A stretch of 14,274 nucleotides of DNA, taken from the NCBI GenBank assembly GCA_036940085.1, contig JALLBK010000689.1:1-14274 (forward strand), read 5' to 3'. Source of the DNA: Discostella pseudostelligera (Eukaryota > Bacillariophyta > Thalassiosirophyceae > Thalassiosirales > Thalassiosiraceae). Shown here one piece after another: positions 7,438 through 14,274 of this stretch; position 1 is the first letter of the stretch; every line of letters begins with the position of its first letter. The translations under genes and the position numbers were made by a program. The notes under the pieces were generated by a model. That model saw only the letters and a program-made list of their open reading frames with translations. It was not told the DNA's origin and searched no databases.

Positions 7438-9009
7438 ATGGTGAGCCTAAACTCACGCCGCGGGACAGCGCATCATCATGTTCGACATGCCTTGGTAGCA
7501 CGTTTGATCATGGGGTTCGTTATTTCATTGATATTAGCAATCATCATTGGCTATTATTACGTCCTATCGTCGACAATTATTCAAGCCGCCGGGAAAATCA
7601 ATCAGAGTGAAACCAATGGCATTGGCAGTGGTGGCAATAACATCAGAGGGGGTACCATCGAATTGCATGGGAAACAACCCATTGCAACAATTGGATATGC
7701 TATAACCGTATCAGGCTGCCCGTCCGGCAAGGACGCTCGAGGAGACTTTGGCGCGGGCATTTCCGACGGTGCGGCAATCCTCCAACATTCCATCCGCTTG
7801 AACTCTATTCAAAATTACCCACAAAGTCAGAGTTTATATGATTACAAAATGTATGCTCTCGTACATGTAGAAGCAGAGCGGTGCGCTCGGCCTGCATTAG
7901 AGCCACTGGGGTATGAAATATTGATACGCGACGTACCAGTTCCATTAGCAGAGATTGAAGGGAAATATCTACGAGAGAAGGTTGCCGACAATGGTTGCTG
8001 TGGAGATAAGGAATTCGTCAAATTGTACGCATACACTTTGATCCAACACCCCGTTGTGGTACATCTTGATTTGGATACTTTGGTCTTGAAGCCAATGGAT
8101 AAATTATTCGACGTTATGATTCATGGCCCACCCAAGGATGGAAGTAATGGTGGAGTAGATGTTGCATTCGATGATCCACTGATGTCGACAACCGTGGCTT
8201 CTACCAACGACAATACTATTAATGCATTCTTCACAAGAGATTACAATATGGCACATGCTGGTATGAAACATGTGGGAGTTCAGGGTGGGTTTTTAGTTCT
8301 TCGCCCTTCCATCGATGCGTACAATGAGTTCGTTTCTATCATTCGTAAGGGAGATTTTCAAGAAAGTAGAGGATGGGGTGGATTGGGCTTTGGTCCGTTT
8401 TATGGGGTGAGTGTATCTTGCATGATGAGTCTATTTCAGAATATTCGAATTGCCATCATTTCAGCACTAATGGTACAATTCTCGTGACTAATCATATTTT
8501 CATAGTCCATGACATTTCAGGGCATTATTCCATACTTCTACGATCATCTGCATCCGGGAACAGGGATAGAATTAAATCACTGCATCTACAATAACATGGC
8601 AGACAATCCACGTGATCAACCGACGAGGAATGATATCGTTAGCGGTAGCTGCAGAGATGGGTACAATCGTCCAGACAAACATGATGTATGCGAAGATTGC
8701 CGCTCCCGTCCAATTGAAGATGTCGTGACAACCCATTACACCTTGTGCCAGAAACCGTGGGAGTGCCTTCCGCAGAGTGCTGATCGGATACAAGAGCGAT
8801 TGTGTCGAAAGTTTCATCATGAGTGGTACCGTGTGAGGGAAGATCTGGAGACGTCAATTTGGGCTAGAGAGAGCATACCACTCACAAATACCGAGGAAAT
8901 CATGAAAGGAAGAGGAGGGGCATTTGAAATTGATCATTTTCGAGGATATTGCAATGGCCATGGAAAGAATGGATATATCAAGGTTATCATCCCAAGTAAA
9001 ACCGATTGA
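7438..9009 (+). CDS. GT8-like glycosyltransferase, type II membrane protein
   Basis: Exons 7438-8406 and 8506-9009 (intron 99 nt, GTGAGT...CATAG) join in frame to 490 aa. The ATG is in strong context (ACCATGG) and is the first in-frame one. A basic N-terminus and hydrophobic segment (about 20-44) indicate a Golgi/ER signal anchor. VVVHLDLDTLVLKPMD (206-221) carries the D211-x-D213 metal/nucleotide-sugar site of GT-A enzymes. HVGVQGGFLVLRP (278-290) and H400-x-x-x-C-Q-K406-P-W match the galactinol synthase/glycogenin-type arrangement (NSGV and HxxGxxKPW positions). The donor sugar and acceptor cannot be told. A Cys-rich insertion (about residues 372-411: SGSC, VCEDC, TLC, WEC) suggests disulfides in the lumen. 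Splicing at 8406/8506 gives YGSMTFQG, keeping the fold continuous. Confidence 0.85.
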
Positions 9010-9446
9010 GTACTTCGAATATTTTGCATGCGCCTCGTATTTTTCAAGAGCAAAGTTATGAAAGAATTCTTATCTTGGCAAAACCAAGCATCGATTAGTT
9101 TATGTCTATTTCTATGAGAGCCAGAGAAGCTCGCCAGCAGCAGCTCTGATAGGAGTACTAGATATGGATGCAATGCCGATGAACTATTGACTATTGAGAG
9201 AACGGACCGGCAAAAAGAACGGGGACCTACCGGCAAACCAATTGCTCTCCCGCCAAATCTCACATACTCCTTTGTGGGAAATAGTACAAACTTTTGGCGG
9301 GAGCGAGTTTTTGCTGAAGGCATCAACCATGCCATCACCATCAACGGCTCCAGCCAACCACAACAACATCACACACTTTGGTCCACCGTTCCACTATCGA
9401 TTAGAGTGCTTGGCTGGAATGGTGGACTGGATCGCTAGCTGCCAAT
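9010..9446. promoter_or_regulatory. Intergenic region upstream of the ASAF-motif gene
   Basis: These 437 bases lie between two plus-strand genes. I see no supported gene; the minus-strand ORF across 8934-9344 has no protein-like features. It holds an inverted pair of CTCCCGCCAAA elements (annotated separately) and two close copies of ACCGGCAAA (about 9207-9236). Confidence 0.5.
9247..9303. promoter_or_regulatory. Inverted pair of E2F-like sites CTCCCGCCAAA / TTTGGCGGGAG
   Basis: Perfect 11-bp inverted repeat with arms at 9247-9257 and 9293-9303 and a 35-base spacer. Each arm matches the E2F/DP-type TTTGGCGGGA element closely. It ends 143 nt before the ATG of the next gene. Confidence 0.5.
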
Positions 9447-9923
9447 ATGCGTGTCGGTAGTTTGGCTGTTCTGATTTCGATGCTTCTCCTCACGATGGCA
9501 AGTGCATTCCTAGCATCAGTACCAGTACCGCCTTGTCAAGCAGTGGCCACTCCGGCAATCATGATGTATCCACTTTGGCATTTCGAAATACCATCATTAA
9601 CTCTCAGTGAGTACCCATCGATGCAACGGTTGACAGTAACACGAACAGTTCCCAACTACAATCTCTCTGAGACTGATGCCTTCAAATCGTTGAGAAGAGA
9701 ACCGACATATTCCGGCGCAATGAAAGAACTGAAGGATTTACAAAACTTGGAAGATTCGAGGCTAGCTTCATGCGAAGAAAAAGGGATTTTTTGGGAGCAA
9801 TGCTTCATGTACGGTCAAAGTAACGGCGAAAGAGGAAGTCGAAAGAATGAAAGAATGATATCACCAAGTGGGTCCCTCAATCCTTCTAATGAAAATAATA
9901 AAGTGATGGCACCAACGTGGTAA
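9447..9923 (+). CDS. Small ASAF-motif protein, probably plastid-targeted, unknown function
   Basis: 158 aa, single exon. The N-terminus (MRVGSLAVLISMLLLTMASAF) is a clear signal peptide, and its predicted cleavage point falls in A18-S-A-F21. ASAF with a Phe at +1 is the bipartite plastid-import signature of diatoms and other secondary-plastid algae. The following ~30 residues lack basic residues, which is unusual for a transit peptide, so secretion is an alternative. The mature part has no domain I recognise. It has a helical charged middle (LKDLQNLEDSRLAS, about 92-105) with C-x12-C spacing (ASCEEKG ... FWEQC), then a hydrophilic Asn/Ser-rich tail. It converges on the BEACH gene with only 41 nt between stops. 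A canonical donor (G|GTAAGC) overlaps its stop codon. Confidence 0.68.
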   Translation: MRVGSLAVLISMLLLTMASAFLASVPVPPCQAVATPAIMMYPLWHFEIPSLTLSEYPSMQRLTVTRTVPNYNLSETDAFKSLRREPTYSGAMKELKDLQNLEDSRLASCEEKGIFWEQCFMYGQSNGERGSRKNERMISPSGSLNPSNENNKVMAPTW

Positions 9924-9964
9924 GCAGGAAATATTAATACGTAGGATTTTGATTATTGGCACTC

Positions 9965-12483
9965 TTAGTCAAAAGGATTTCTTCCCCCTAAAGATCGCGA
10001 AGATTTATTCTCAATCGGCGCATTACCGTTGTCGGCTGAGATTAAAGACAATCTGCCAATATTTGCAGCTAAATCGGAGAGGGTAATGTTAGCTCCCATT
10101 CCATAGGACTCACGAAGACGATCACGCGTTAGCAATCCATCTGGATCTCCCCATCTATTGTCGCTCTTTCCTGGATGCTTTCTGGAAAACAACTGATCAG
10201 GAACTATCCCGAATTCTGTCGCCTGAAGCGCAGCGCGCTCTCTACCCTCGGAACCGCTCATTGCATTCACCTCCTCCGGTCCGATGTAAGCCATTGGATG
10301 GAACAAGTTTTTGGCATCCTTCGCACCGGTTCCTCGAGACGAAACGCCAAAGATGAGATCAATCCATTCCGGAAGATGCTTTGTACAGTAATCACACTCA
10401 AGTGCGGCGCGATTTTGCTGGAGAAAGGATTTTGCTGATTTCGCCCATGATGGCAGCAGTACATCGTTGACTCTCTGTCCAGTTTGGAGGTTTCCCAATT
10501 GTAATCCAGTAGAGTTTATGAGGAAGTCGAAACAATCGGGATCGTAAAACTCTGGTATGAGCTCTTTCAAATCGGTAGGATTGGTAAGTACTGACTTGTA
10601 CGACGAATCAATCGAATGGAACAGACGATCGGGTACATCAAACTTTCCTGCATAGCGATGCTTTGGTGAGTCTCATTGAACGTGATGAACGCATTGGGAA
10701 TCAACTCAGAACCTAATTGGAACTCACCATTTTGAAGACAGAGCATGTGTTCCGGCATCACCCTCAGTAAGTAGTACAAAACATAACCAGGTGCAGAATA
10801 ATGAGTCCCATACATAAAAGGCGCATCTTGGTTATGATGCTGTGTCGCGTGGTTCGACTGTTGCTGGACCATACCATCATATCTCTTCTTGAAATCCTGA
10901 AATCGTTCAGCATTCAATGCACCAATTGGCTTCGACAAATCACGAAACATCTTTGGATCGGCAAGGTCCAAGGTTGGTGGAGATTCATCTAGATCATCCT
11001 CATCTTCGTCAACGATCTCATAGTTGGAGAGTATCCACGGAAAAACTGGGTATCGTGACAGATCATGAAATGATCGACCAGCGGCAGCGTTTAGACACAG
11101 CAGATACTCAAAGTTGTCAAGTTCATCCGCCTGCCATAGTTCTAGGGCAGATTCCACAAAGGATCGATCTGTGTAGCAAGGCAAAGGAAGCGACTTCATT
11201 TCCGATATTTTCTGGGATAAGATGTGGAGAACCCGTTCTCGCACCAGCGTGGATTCGAACGCGAGTAGGATAGAGTGTTGTTTTCGCAAATATATTTCAA
11301 GTGCTGTGTCCTTCATGCCATCATATCTTCTAGCGATTGCTCTCATGTCATCCAAGGACCATATTTGAGCCTTGCCACTTAGTCCAACATTGGAAGTGCT
11401 GCCACCGCTATTTTCAGTAGTTGTCCCGCTACCTATCGCCAACTGAAAGTAGAGTCCAAAGTCTGTCAAAATGGCGCACCCGTCGTGATCCAATAGTGTA
11501 GTTTTCATTGAACATCGCATGCTAGGTGTGAGAGACCGCTCTTGTGCGTGAAGGAAGTGTGTGGTGTCAAACTGTCGATTCAACGTCGGTCCCATTATTT
11601 TCTCGATCATTTCGCCACGATGGTTGTTGCTCGATGGTAACGGTATGATGGGAGGGGCTGACGTCGTGCCGAATACAACATTGGGAGAAAAGGATACAGA
11701 TGCCACCTTTTTACTTGATGATTCCATATCAAACAATTGCTTTGCAAGGGACATCATGGGCGATGACGAGGAGTGCAAAAAGCGAAAGCTGAATTCAACC
11801 GGTAATTGGATGCATCGATATGGCCCGATGACATTGTTAGCTTTCATAATAATGTGTCGTTCACAGCGAATAGTAATAGCCGCATTCTGTCGATTGTTGT
11901 TGTTTCCATGAAGGCTGCTCTTGCGAGATGATGTAGTGTCATCAGCATCGAAATTGTTCCCCCCTCCAATCATAACGTTGTCCAAGCCATTTCCCGTATT
12001 ATTCCCCCCTCCAAGATGAGTCATGTGCTGAAAGGGTACCCTTATTATTCCCCGATTAATCTGACGTGGTTCAAAGACTATCGACTGTGAGCAAATTCGT
12101 AATCGTCCTTCTATCTGCTTCATTTGACAACTGTCGCTCATACCGACGATATTATTATTGTCAAATGGGTTTGCTGTCAGTGGAGAGGAAGACGCACAAA
12201 CCGCCCAATCTTGATGCAAATCCTTCTCGCCATGTTCGAGTAGTAGTTCGGAGAATCGACTGCTGTTGCCCCTCGCATTTCTGGATGGCGTGATGCTCGA
12301 TGGTGGGCAGTCTACATCATAGGATCCAGCACCTAATCCAAGCGGTAGATTTCCATGTAGGCTTCCATTCTGGGGGGGAGATGAAGAAGAAGATCCAGAT
12401 CGTCGAATGCGACGTCTGGCGGCTGCAGGCCGCGGTGGATAGAGAGCCTCGATGGCTTCTTTCAGCATGGTGGTGGATGGCAT
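9965..12483 (-). CDS. NSMAF: NSMAF/FAN-like GRAM-BEACH protein lacking WD40 repeats
   Basis: Exons 12483-10728 and 10647-9965 (80-nt intron, GTGAGT...TGCAG) give 812 aa; the join yields LCLQNGKFDVPDRLFHS, the expected BEACH sequence. Order: disordered Ser/Arg N-terminus; RFSELLLEHGE (76-86) and EGRLRICSQSIVFEPR (125-140), matching the FAN N-terminal PH-like region; a GRAM/PH-type block (about 320-425, with CAILTDFGLYFQ at 336-347); then BEACH (about 438-742) with NFEYLLCLN, AGRSFHDLSRYPVFPWIL, FRDLSKPIGALN, MYGTHYSAPGYV, KELIPEFY and HLPEWIDLIFG. Human FAN links the TNF receptor to neutral sphingomyelinase; BEACH proteins generally act in membrane traffic. FAN's C-terminal WD40 propeller is absent: the frame stops about 70 residues after BEACH. 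An in-frame ATG at 12558 would add 25 residues including an FG repeat. Confidence 0.88.
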
Positions 12484-12493
12484 AGTGGCAAAA

Positions 12494-12525
12494 CCAAATC
12501 CAAATCCAAATCCAAATCCAAATCG
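12494..12525. repeat. Hexamer tandem repeat (CCAAAT)5
   Basis: Five tandem CCAAAT units. On the minus strand they read as ATTTGG, which would encode alternating Phe-Gly if translation of the BEACH protein began at the upstream ATG (12558). The hexamer length keeps that frame open whatever the copy number. Confidence 0.85.
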
Positions 12526-12650
12526 AAAAAGTGTGGGAAAAGAGAGAGAGTTCAGCATTGGCAGAGAAAAAGAGAGAAAAAGAGTCAAAGAGAGAGACGA
12601 CGTCTTGCATCGCAATCGCACGGCGCAGCATGCCGCACACAAGTAACAGC

Positions 12651-12665
12651 ACCGACGGACAGACC
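12651..12665 (+). promoter_or_regulatory. Shared 15-mer ACCGACGGACAGACC upstream of bL35
   Basis: Identical to the sense-strand 15-mer upstream of COX10. It ends 57 nt before the bL35 ATG. Confidence 0.4.
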
Positions 12666-12722
12666 CGTCCCAACTCCGCCGCCCGCCACCGACAACACAC
12701 AACAAATAAACCTCAACACACC

Positions 12723-13268
12723 ATGACCATGACGACCATGATATTCAGCGCGCTGGTACGAAGCGCTCTTCCGCCGCTGCGGTCAGTCTCCTCGCATACC
12801 CCATCATCCTTTGCATGTCTGCATAACAATTATGCAAGAAGCTCCCTCTCATGTTGGTTCAATAATAATATCAGATCGCCTCTTTTCTTGATGAGCGGTA
12901 TCATTCGAGAAAAGTCCTGTCTGCAGACAAATAAAAGTGCTGCGAAGCGATTTATTGTCCGAGGCAATGGTAGGATTAAACGGTGAGGAATGTTTCTCTA
13001 GTATATGAGTGATTTTTTATCATTACATCGATGTGGATATCGTATATCTGACTTCCATGTTTCATTATTTCACGTAACAATTACCGGACCTGCAATTATG
13101 ATCGAAACACCACACACACTCCGACAATAATTATCGTTCAGAGGGAAAGCTGGTAGGAGTCACAATACTGGTCACAAGGGACGAAAACGCATAAATAGAC
13201 TAGCGGCATCTGCACCCATTACAGAGAAAGCTATTGAAGAGCGGATGAGAAGGATTATTCGAGCATAA
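12723..13268 (+). CDS. MRPL35: Mitochondrial large-subunit ribosomal protein bL35
   Basis: Exons 12723-12982 and 13142-13268 (intron 159 nt, GTGAGG...TTCAG) give 128 aa. The bL35 hallmark TNKSAAKRFIVRGNGRIKR (69-87) crosses straight into GKAGRSHNTGHKGRKRINRL (88-107), the basic bL35 core that binds 23S-type rRNA near the base of the large subunit. The first ~65 residues are rich in Arg, Ser and hydrophobics with few acids, typical of a mitochondrial presequence and unlike an ER signal peptide. Diatom plastid genomes generally encode their own rpl35, which also favours the mitochondrion for this nuclear copy. The splice at codon 87 (CG|A) is fixed by the family match. Confidence 0.9.
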
Positions 13269-13732
13269 GTTGTGATGAATGGTGAACGTGGGTGGGGAAA
13301 GGGGAGAGAGTGGAAGGTATATGGGGGGAAAACATGATTGCGCATTTCTCTAACGAGAAGTTTCTAATTCGTGTATGAGAGATCGAGATTCGTCACGACA
13401 TTGCTTGATAATCAACAATATTCATGAAACTTTTGAAGCATCAACAATGAATGCGGGGTTCGATAGACTGTCTAGATCCACCCACAATACCCAATTACTC
13501 CTAACAAAATTAAATAATGGATGAATTATTGATGAAGGTGAAGATCCTCTTGTCGGGAGATCAACCGACAGTCTCATAATGAAGAGCTGCCTATTGGGCA
13601 CTGAACTCATTGATCGAATTGATGTAGTAGTCGACGGACAGACTGAGACGCCCTCCATCCACTAACACTTCAGCTTCAGTCTTCTCACCATTCACACTAG
13701 CAGCACCGGCGGCACCTACCGGTAACCATGAC
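13269..13732. promoter_or_regulatory. Intergenic region upstream of the INSIG-like gene
   Basis: 464 bases. The first ~320 hold nothing I recognise beyond AT-rich 3' sequence. CGACGGACAGAC at 13632-13643 is an exact 12-base match to the core of the COX10/bL35 15-mer, in the sense orientation, ending 89 nt before the INSIG-like ATG. From 13591 upward the minus strand carries a coding-looking ORF (separate entry), so part of this region may be the 3' end of another gene. Confidence 0.4.
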
Positions 13733-13835
13733 ATGAAATCAACATCACTACGGCCACGGATACTACCGCCAAGGGTGACGGCGGCAAAGCTCTTCGTTGT
13801 TGGTTCAACGATAGGACCAGTTGTTGATTCTCTAC
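13591..13835 (-). CDS. Coding-looking ORF antisense to the INSIG-like start; possible terminal exon or gene fragment
   Basis: The minus strand is open for about 82 codons ending in TAG at 13591. Its codon choice (GGT, GCC, CGT, ATC, TTC) looks like an expressed gene, and the peptide looks structured (SFAAVTLGGSIRGRSDVDF, then VDGGRLSLSVDYY near the end). There is no ATG at its 5' end. A possible acceptor (GATTGTGTAG, ending about 13835) suggests a last exon. A 47-aa version from the ATG at 13734 is also possible; its CATG overlaps the INSIG-like ATG. Any upstream exons would lie antisense inside the INSIG-like gene, which is awkward. It may be a fragment of a duplicated gene or chance. Product not recognised. 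Confidence 0.3.
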
Positions 13836-14274
13836 ACAATCAGTGTCTCCTCGCATATGACATCGCTCCCATCACACAATCAATATCATCCACCGCACCT
13901 CCACTATTTTGCTCCAGCGGGGTGGTCCCGCCGTTACTCGGCATTGCATACGTTGTTCTTGGATATATAATACCGCGAGTAATTGAGCTGGTTCTTAATT
14001 GGCAAGCGGTAACGGTAGATGTTGTTGATGGCGACGGAGATGGCTACGATGACAAAAGAGTACACGACAAAGAGCTGCAAAATAAGGCTGTTTGTGCAGT
14101 CGCAAGCACCGCTTTGATCATCAAGCTGTCCGAAGTCCTACAGACTCATAACACAATCAACTGGTGGGGGCATCCAATCATGCTAGATTCAAAATTGAAC
14201 CTAATTCTAATGGCAGCATCCGATGCAGCGCAATGGGCTCTACTAGACCGCACTCCAGTGGCTTTATTGGCAGC
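13733..14274 (+). CDS. INSIG: INSIG-like multi-pass membrane protein (partial, runs off window)
   Basis: 180 codons are visible from the only in-frame ATG after a stop at 13628; the 3' end lies outside the window. INSIG proteins sit in the ER membrane and, in animals and fungi, tie sterol level to HMG-CoA reductase and SREBP/SCAP. The order of conserved blocks fits: a first membrane segment with GPVVDSLHNQCLLAYD (28-43); SSGVVPPLLGIAYVVLGYIIP (61-81), equivalent to the WWVPPCCG...GLLYP block; an acidic loop (95-112); a third helix (119-136); and LNLILMAASDAAQWALLDRTP (155-175), equivalent to LSLTLAALSLGLWWTFDRS. Asp172 corresponds to the Asp of that animal motif. The match is by motif reading, not alignment. 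The loop between helices 3 and 4 contains WWGHP, not seen in animal INSIGs. An intron near the start cannot be excluded. Confidence 0.72.
   Translation, partial: MKSTSLRPRILPPRVTAAKLFVVGSTIGPVVDSLHNQCLLAYDIAPITQSISSTAPPLFCSSGVVPPLLGIAYVVLGYIIPRVIELVLNWQAVTVDVVDGDGDGYDDKRVHDKELQNKAVCAVASTALIIKLSEVLQTHNTINWWGHPIMLDSKLNLILMAASDAAQWALLDRTPVALLA

Larger units (their letters stand above)
12484..12722. promoter_or_regulatory. Divergent promoter region, BEACH gene / bL35
   Basis: These 239 bases separate head-to-head starts. They contain the hexamer repeat (CCAAAT)n, a purine-rich GA tract at 12537-12597, and the 15-mer ACCGACGGACAGACC at 12651-12665. There is no E2F-like GGCGGGA element of the kind seen in the other divergent promoters. 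Confidence 0.5.

Noticed and set aside
8934..9344. 136-codon open frame on the minus strand
   Set aside because: It overlaps the well-supported end of the GT8-like gene, lacks any recognisable motif, and its composition (Arg, Ser and Leu rich, scattered Met and Trp) looks like a shadow frame.
9919..9968. Canonical donor GTAAGC overlapping the stop of the ASAF-motif gene, with an acceptor TTAG about 49 nt on
   Set aside because: Splicing there would run the protein antisense into the well-supported last BEACH exon, and the intron would be far shorter than the others here.
11561..11911. 116-codon plus-strand frame inside the BEACH gene
   Set aside because: It is a shadow of the minus-strand BEACH coding sequence, whose motifs are unambiguous.
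1..14274. CRISPR arrays, insertion sequences, LTRs, tRNA or rRNA genes
   Set aside because: No regularly spaced repeats, transposase or reverse-transcriptase motifs, terminal repeats, or cloverleaf-like sequences were seen on either strand.

Overview
The window looks like nuclear DNA of a photosynthetic stramenopile, most likely a diatom. The genes are compact and protein-coding on both strands. They have 0-3 short GT-AG introns of about 80-160 nt, and every intron proposed with confidence begins GTAAG, GTCAG or GTGAG. One protein carries a signal peptide that ends in a diatom-style ASAF plastid-targeting motif. The encoded proteins include eukaryotic housekeeping factors (SF3B5, COX10, mitochondrial bL35, a BEACH protein, an INSIG-like protein). 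There is no sign of bacterial operons, CRISPR, tRNA or rRNA genes, or transposons. The species is not identifiable from the sequence alone.

Layout: (1) 49-1366 (+), a four-exon small bromodomain protein. (2) 1495-2724 (-), a membrane-anchored sulfotransferase-like protein. (3) 3219-4769 (-), COX10 (haem O synthase) with a long C-terminal extension. (4) 5190-6452 (+), an unrecognised low-complexity protein with a possible histone-fold-like segment. (5) 6727-7011 (-), the splicing factor SF3B5. (6) 7438-9009 (+, one intron), a type II membrane GT8-like glycosyltransferase. (7) 9447-9923 (+), a small ASAF-motif secreted or plastid protein. (8) 9965-12483 (-, one intron), an NSMAF/FAN-like GRAM-BEACH protein without WD40 repeats. 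(9) 12723-13268 (+, one intron), mitochondrial ribosomal protein bL35. (10) 13733 to the window end (+, partial), an INSIG-like membrane protein that runs off the window and has a coding-looking ORF antisense to its start.

The genes do not form an obvious pathway; they are a mixed housekeeping set. COX10 and bL35 both serve the mitochondrion. The most interesting signal is in the promoters. An identical 15-mer lies upstream of COX10 and bL35 in the same orientation, and its 12-base core recurs upstream of the INSIG-like gene. A 19-bp composite module matches at 18 of 19 positions between the COX10/gene 4 and SF3B5/GT8 divergent promoters. E2F-like TTGGCGGGA elements recur in four intergenic regions, including one perfect inverted pair. 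I found no convincing new multi-gene system.
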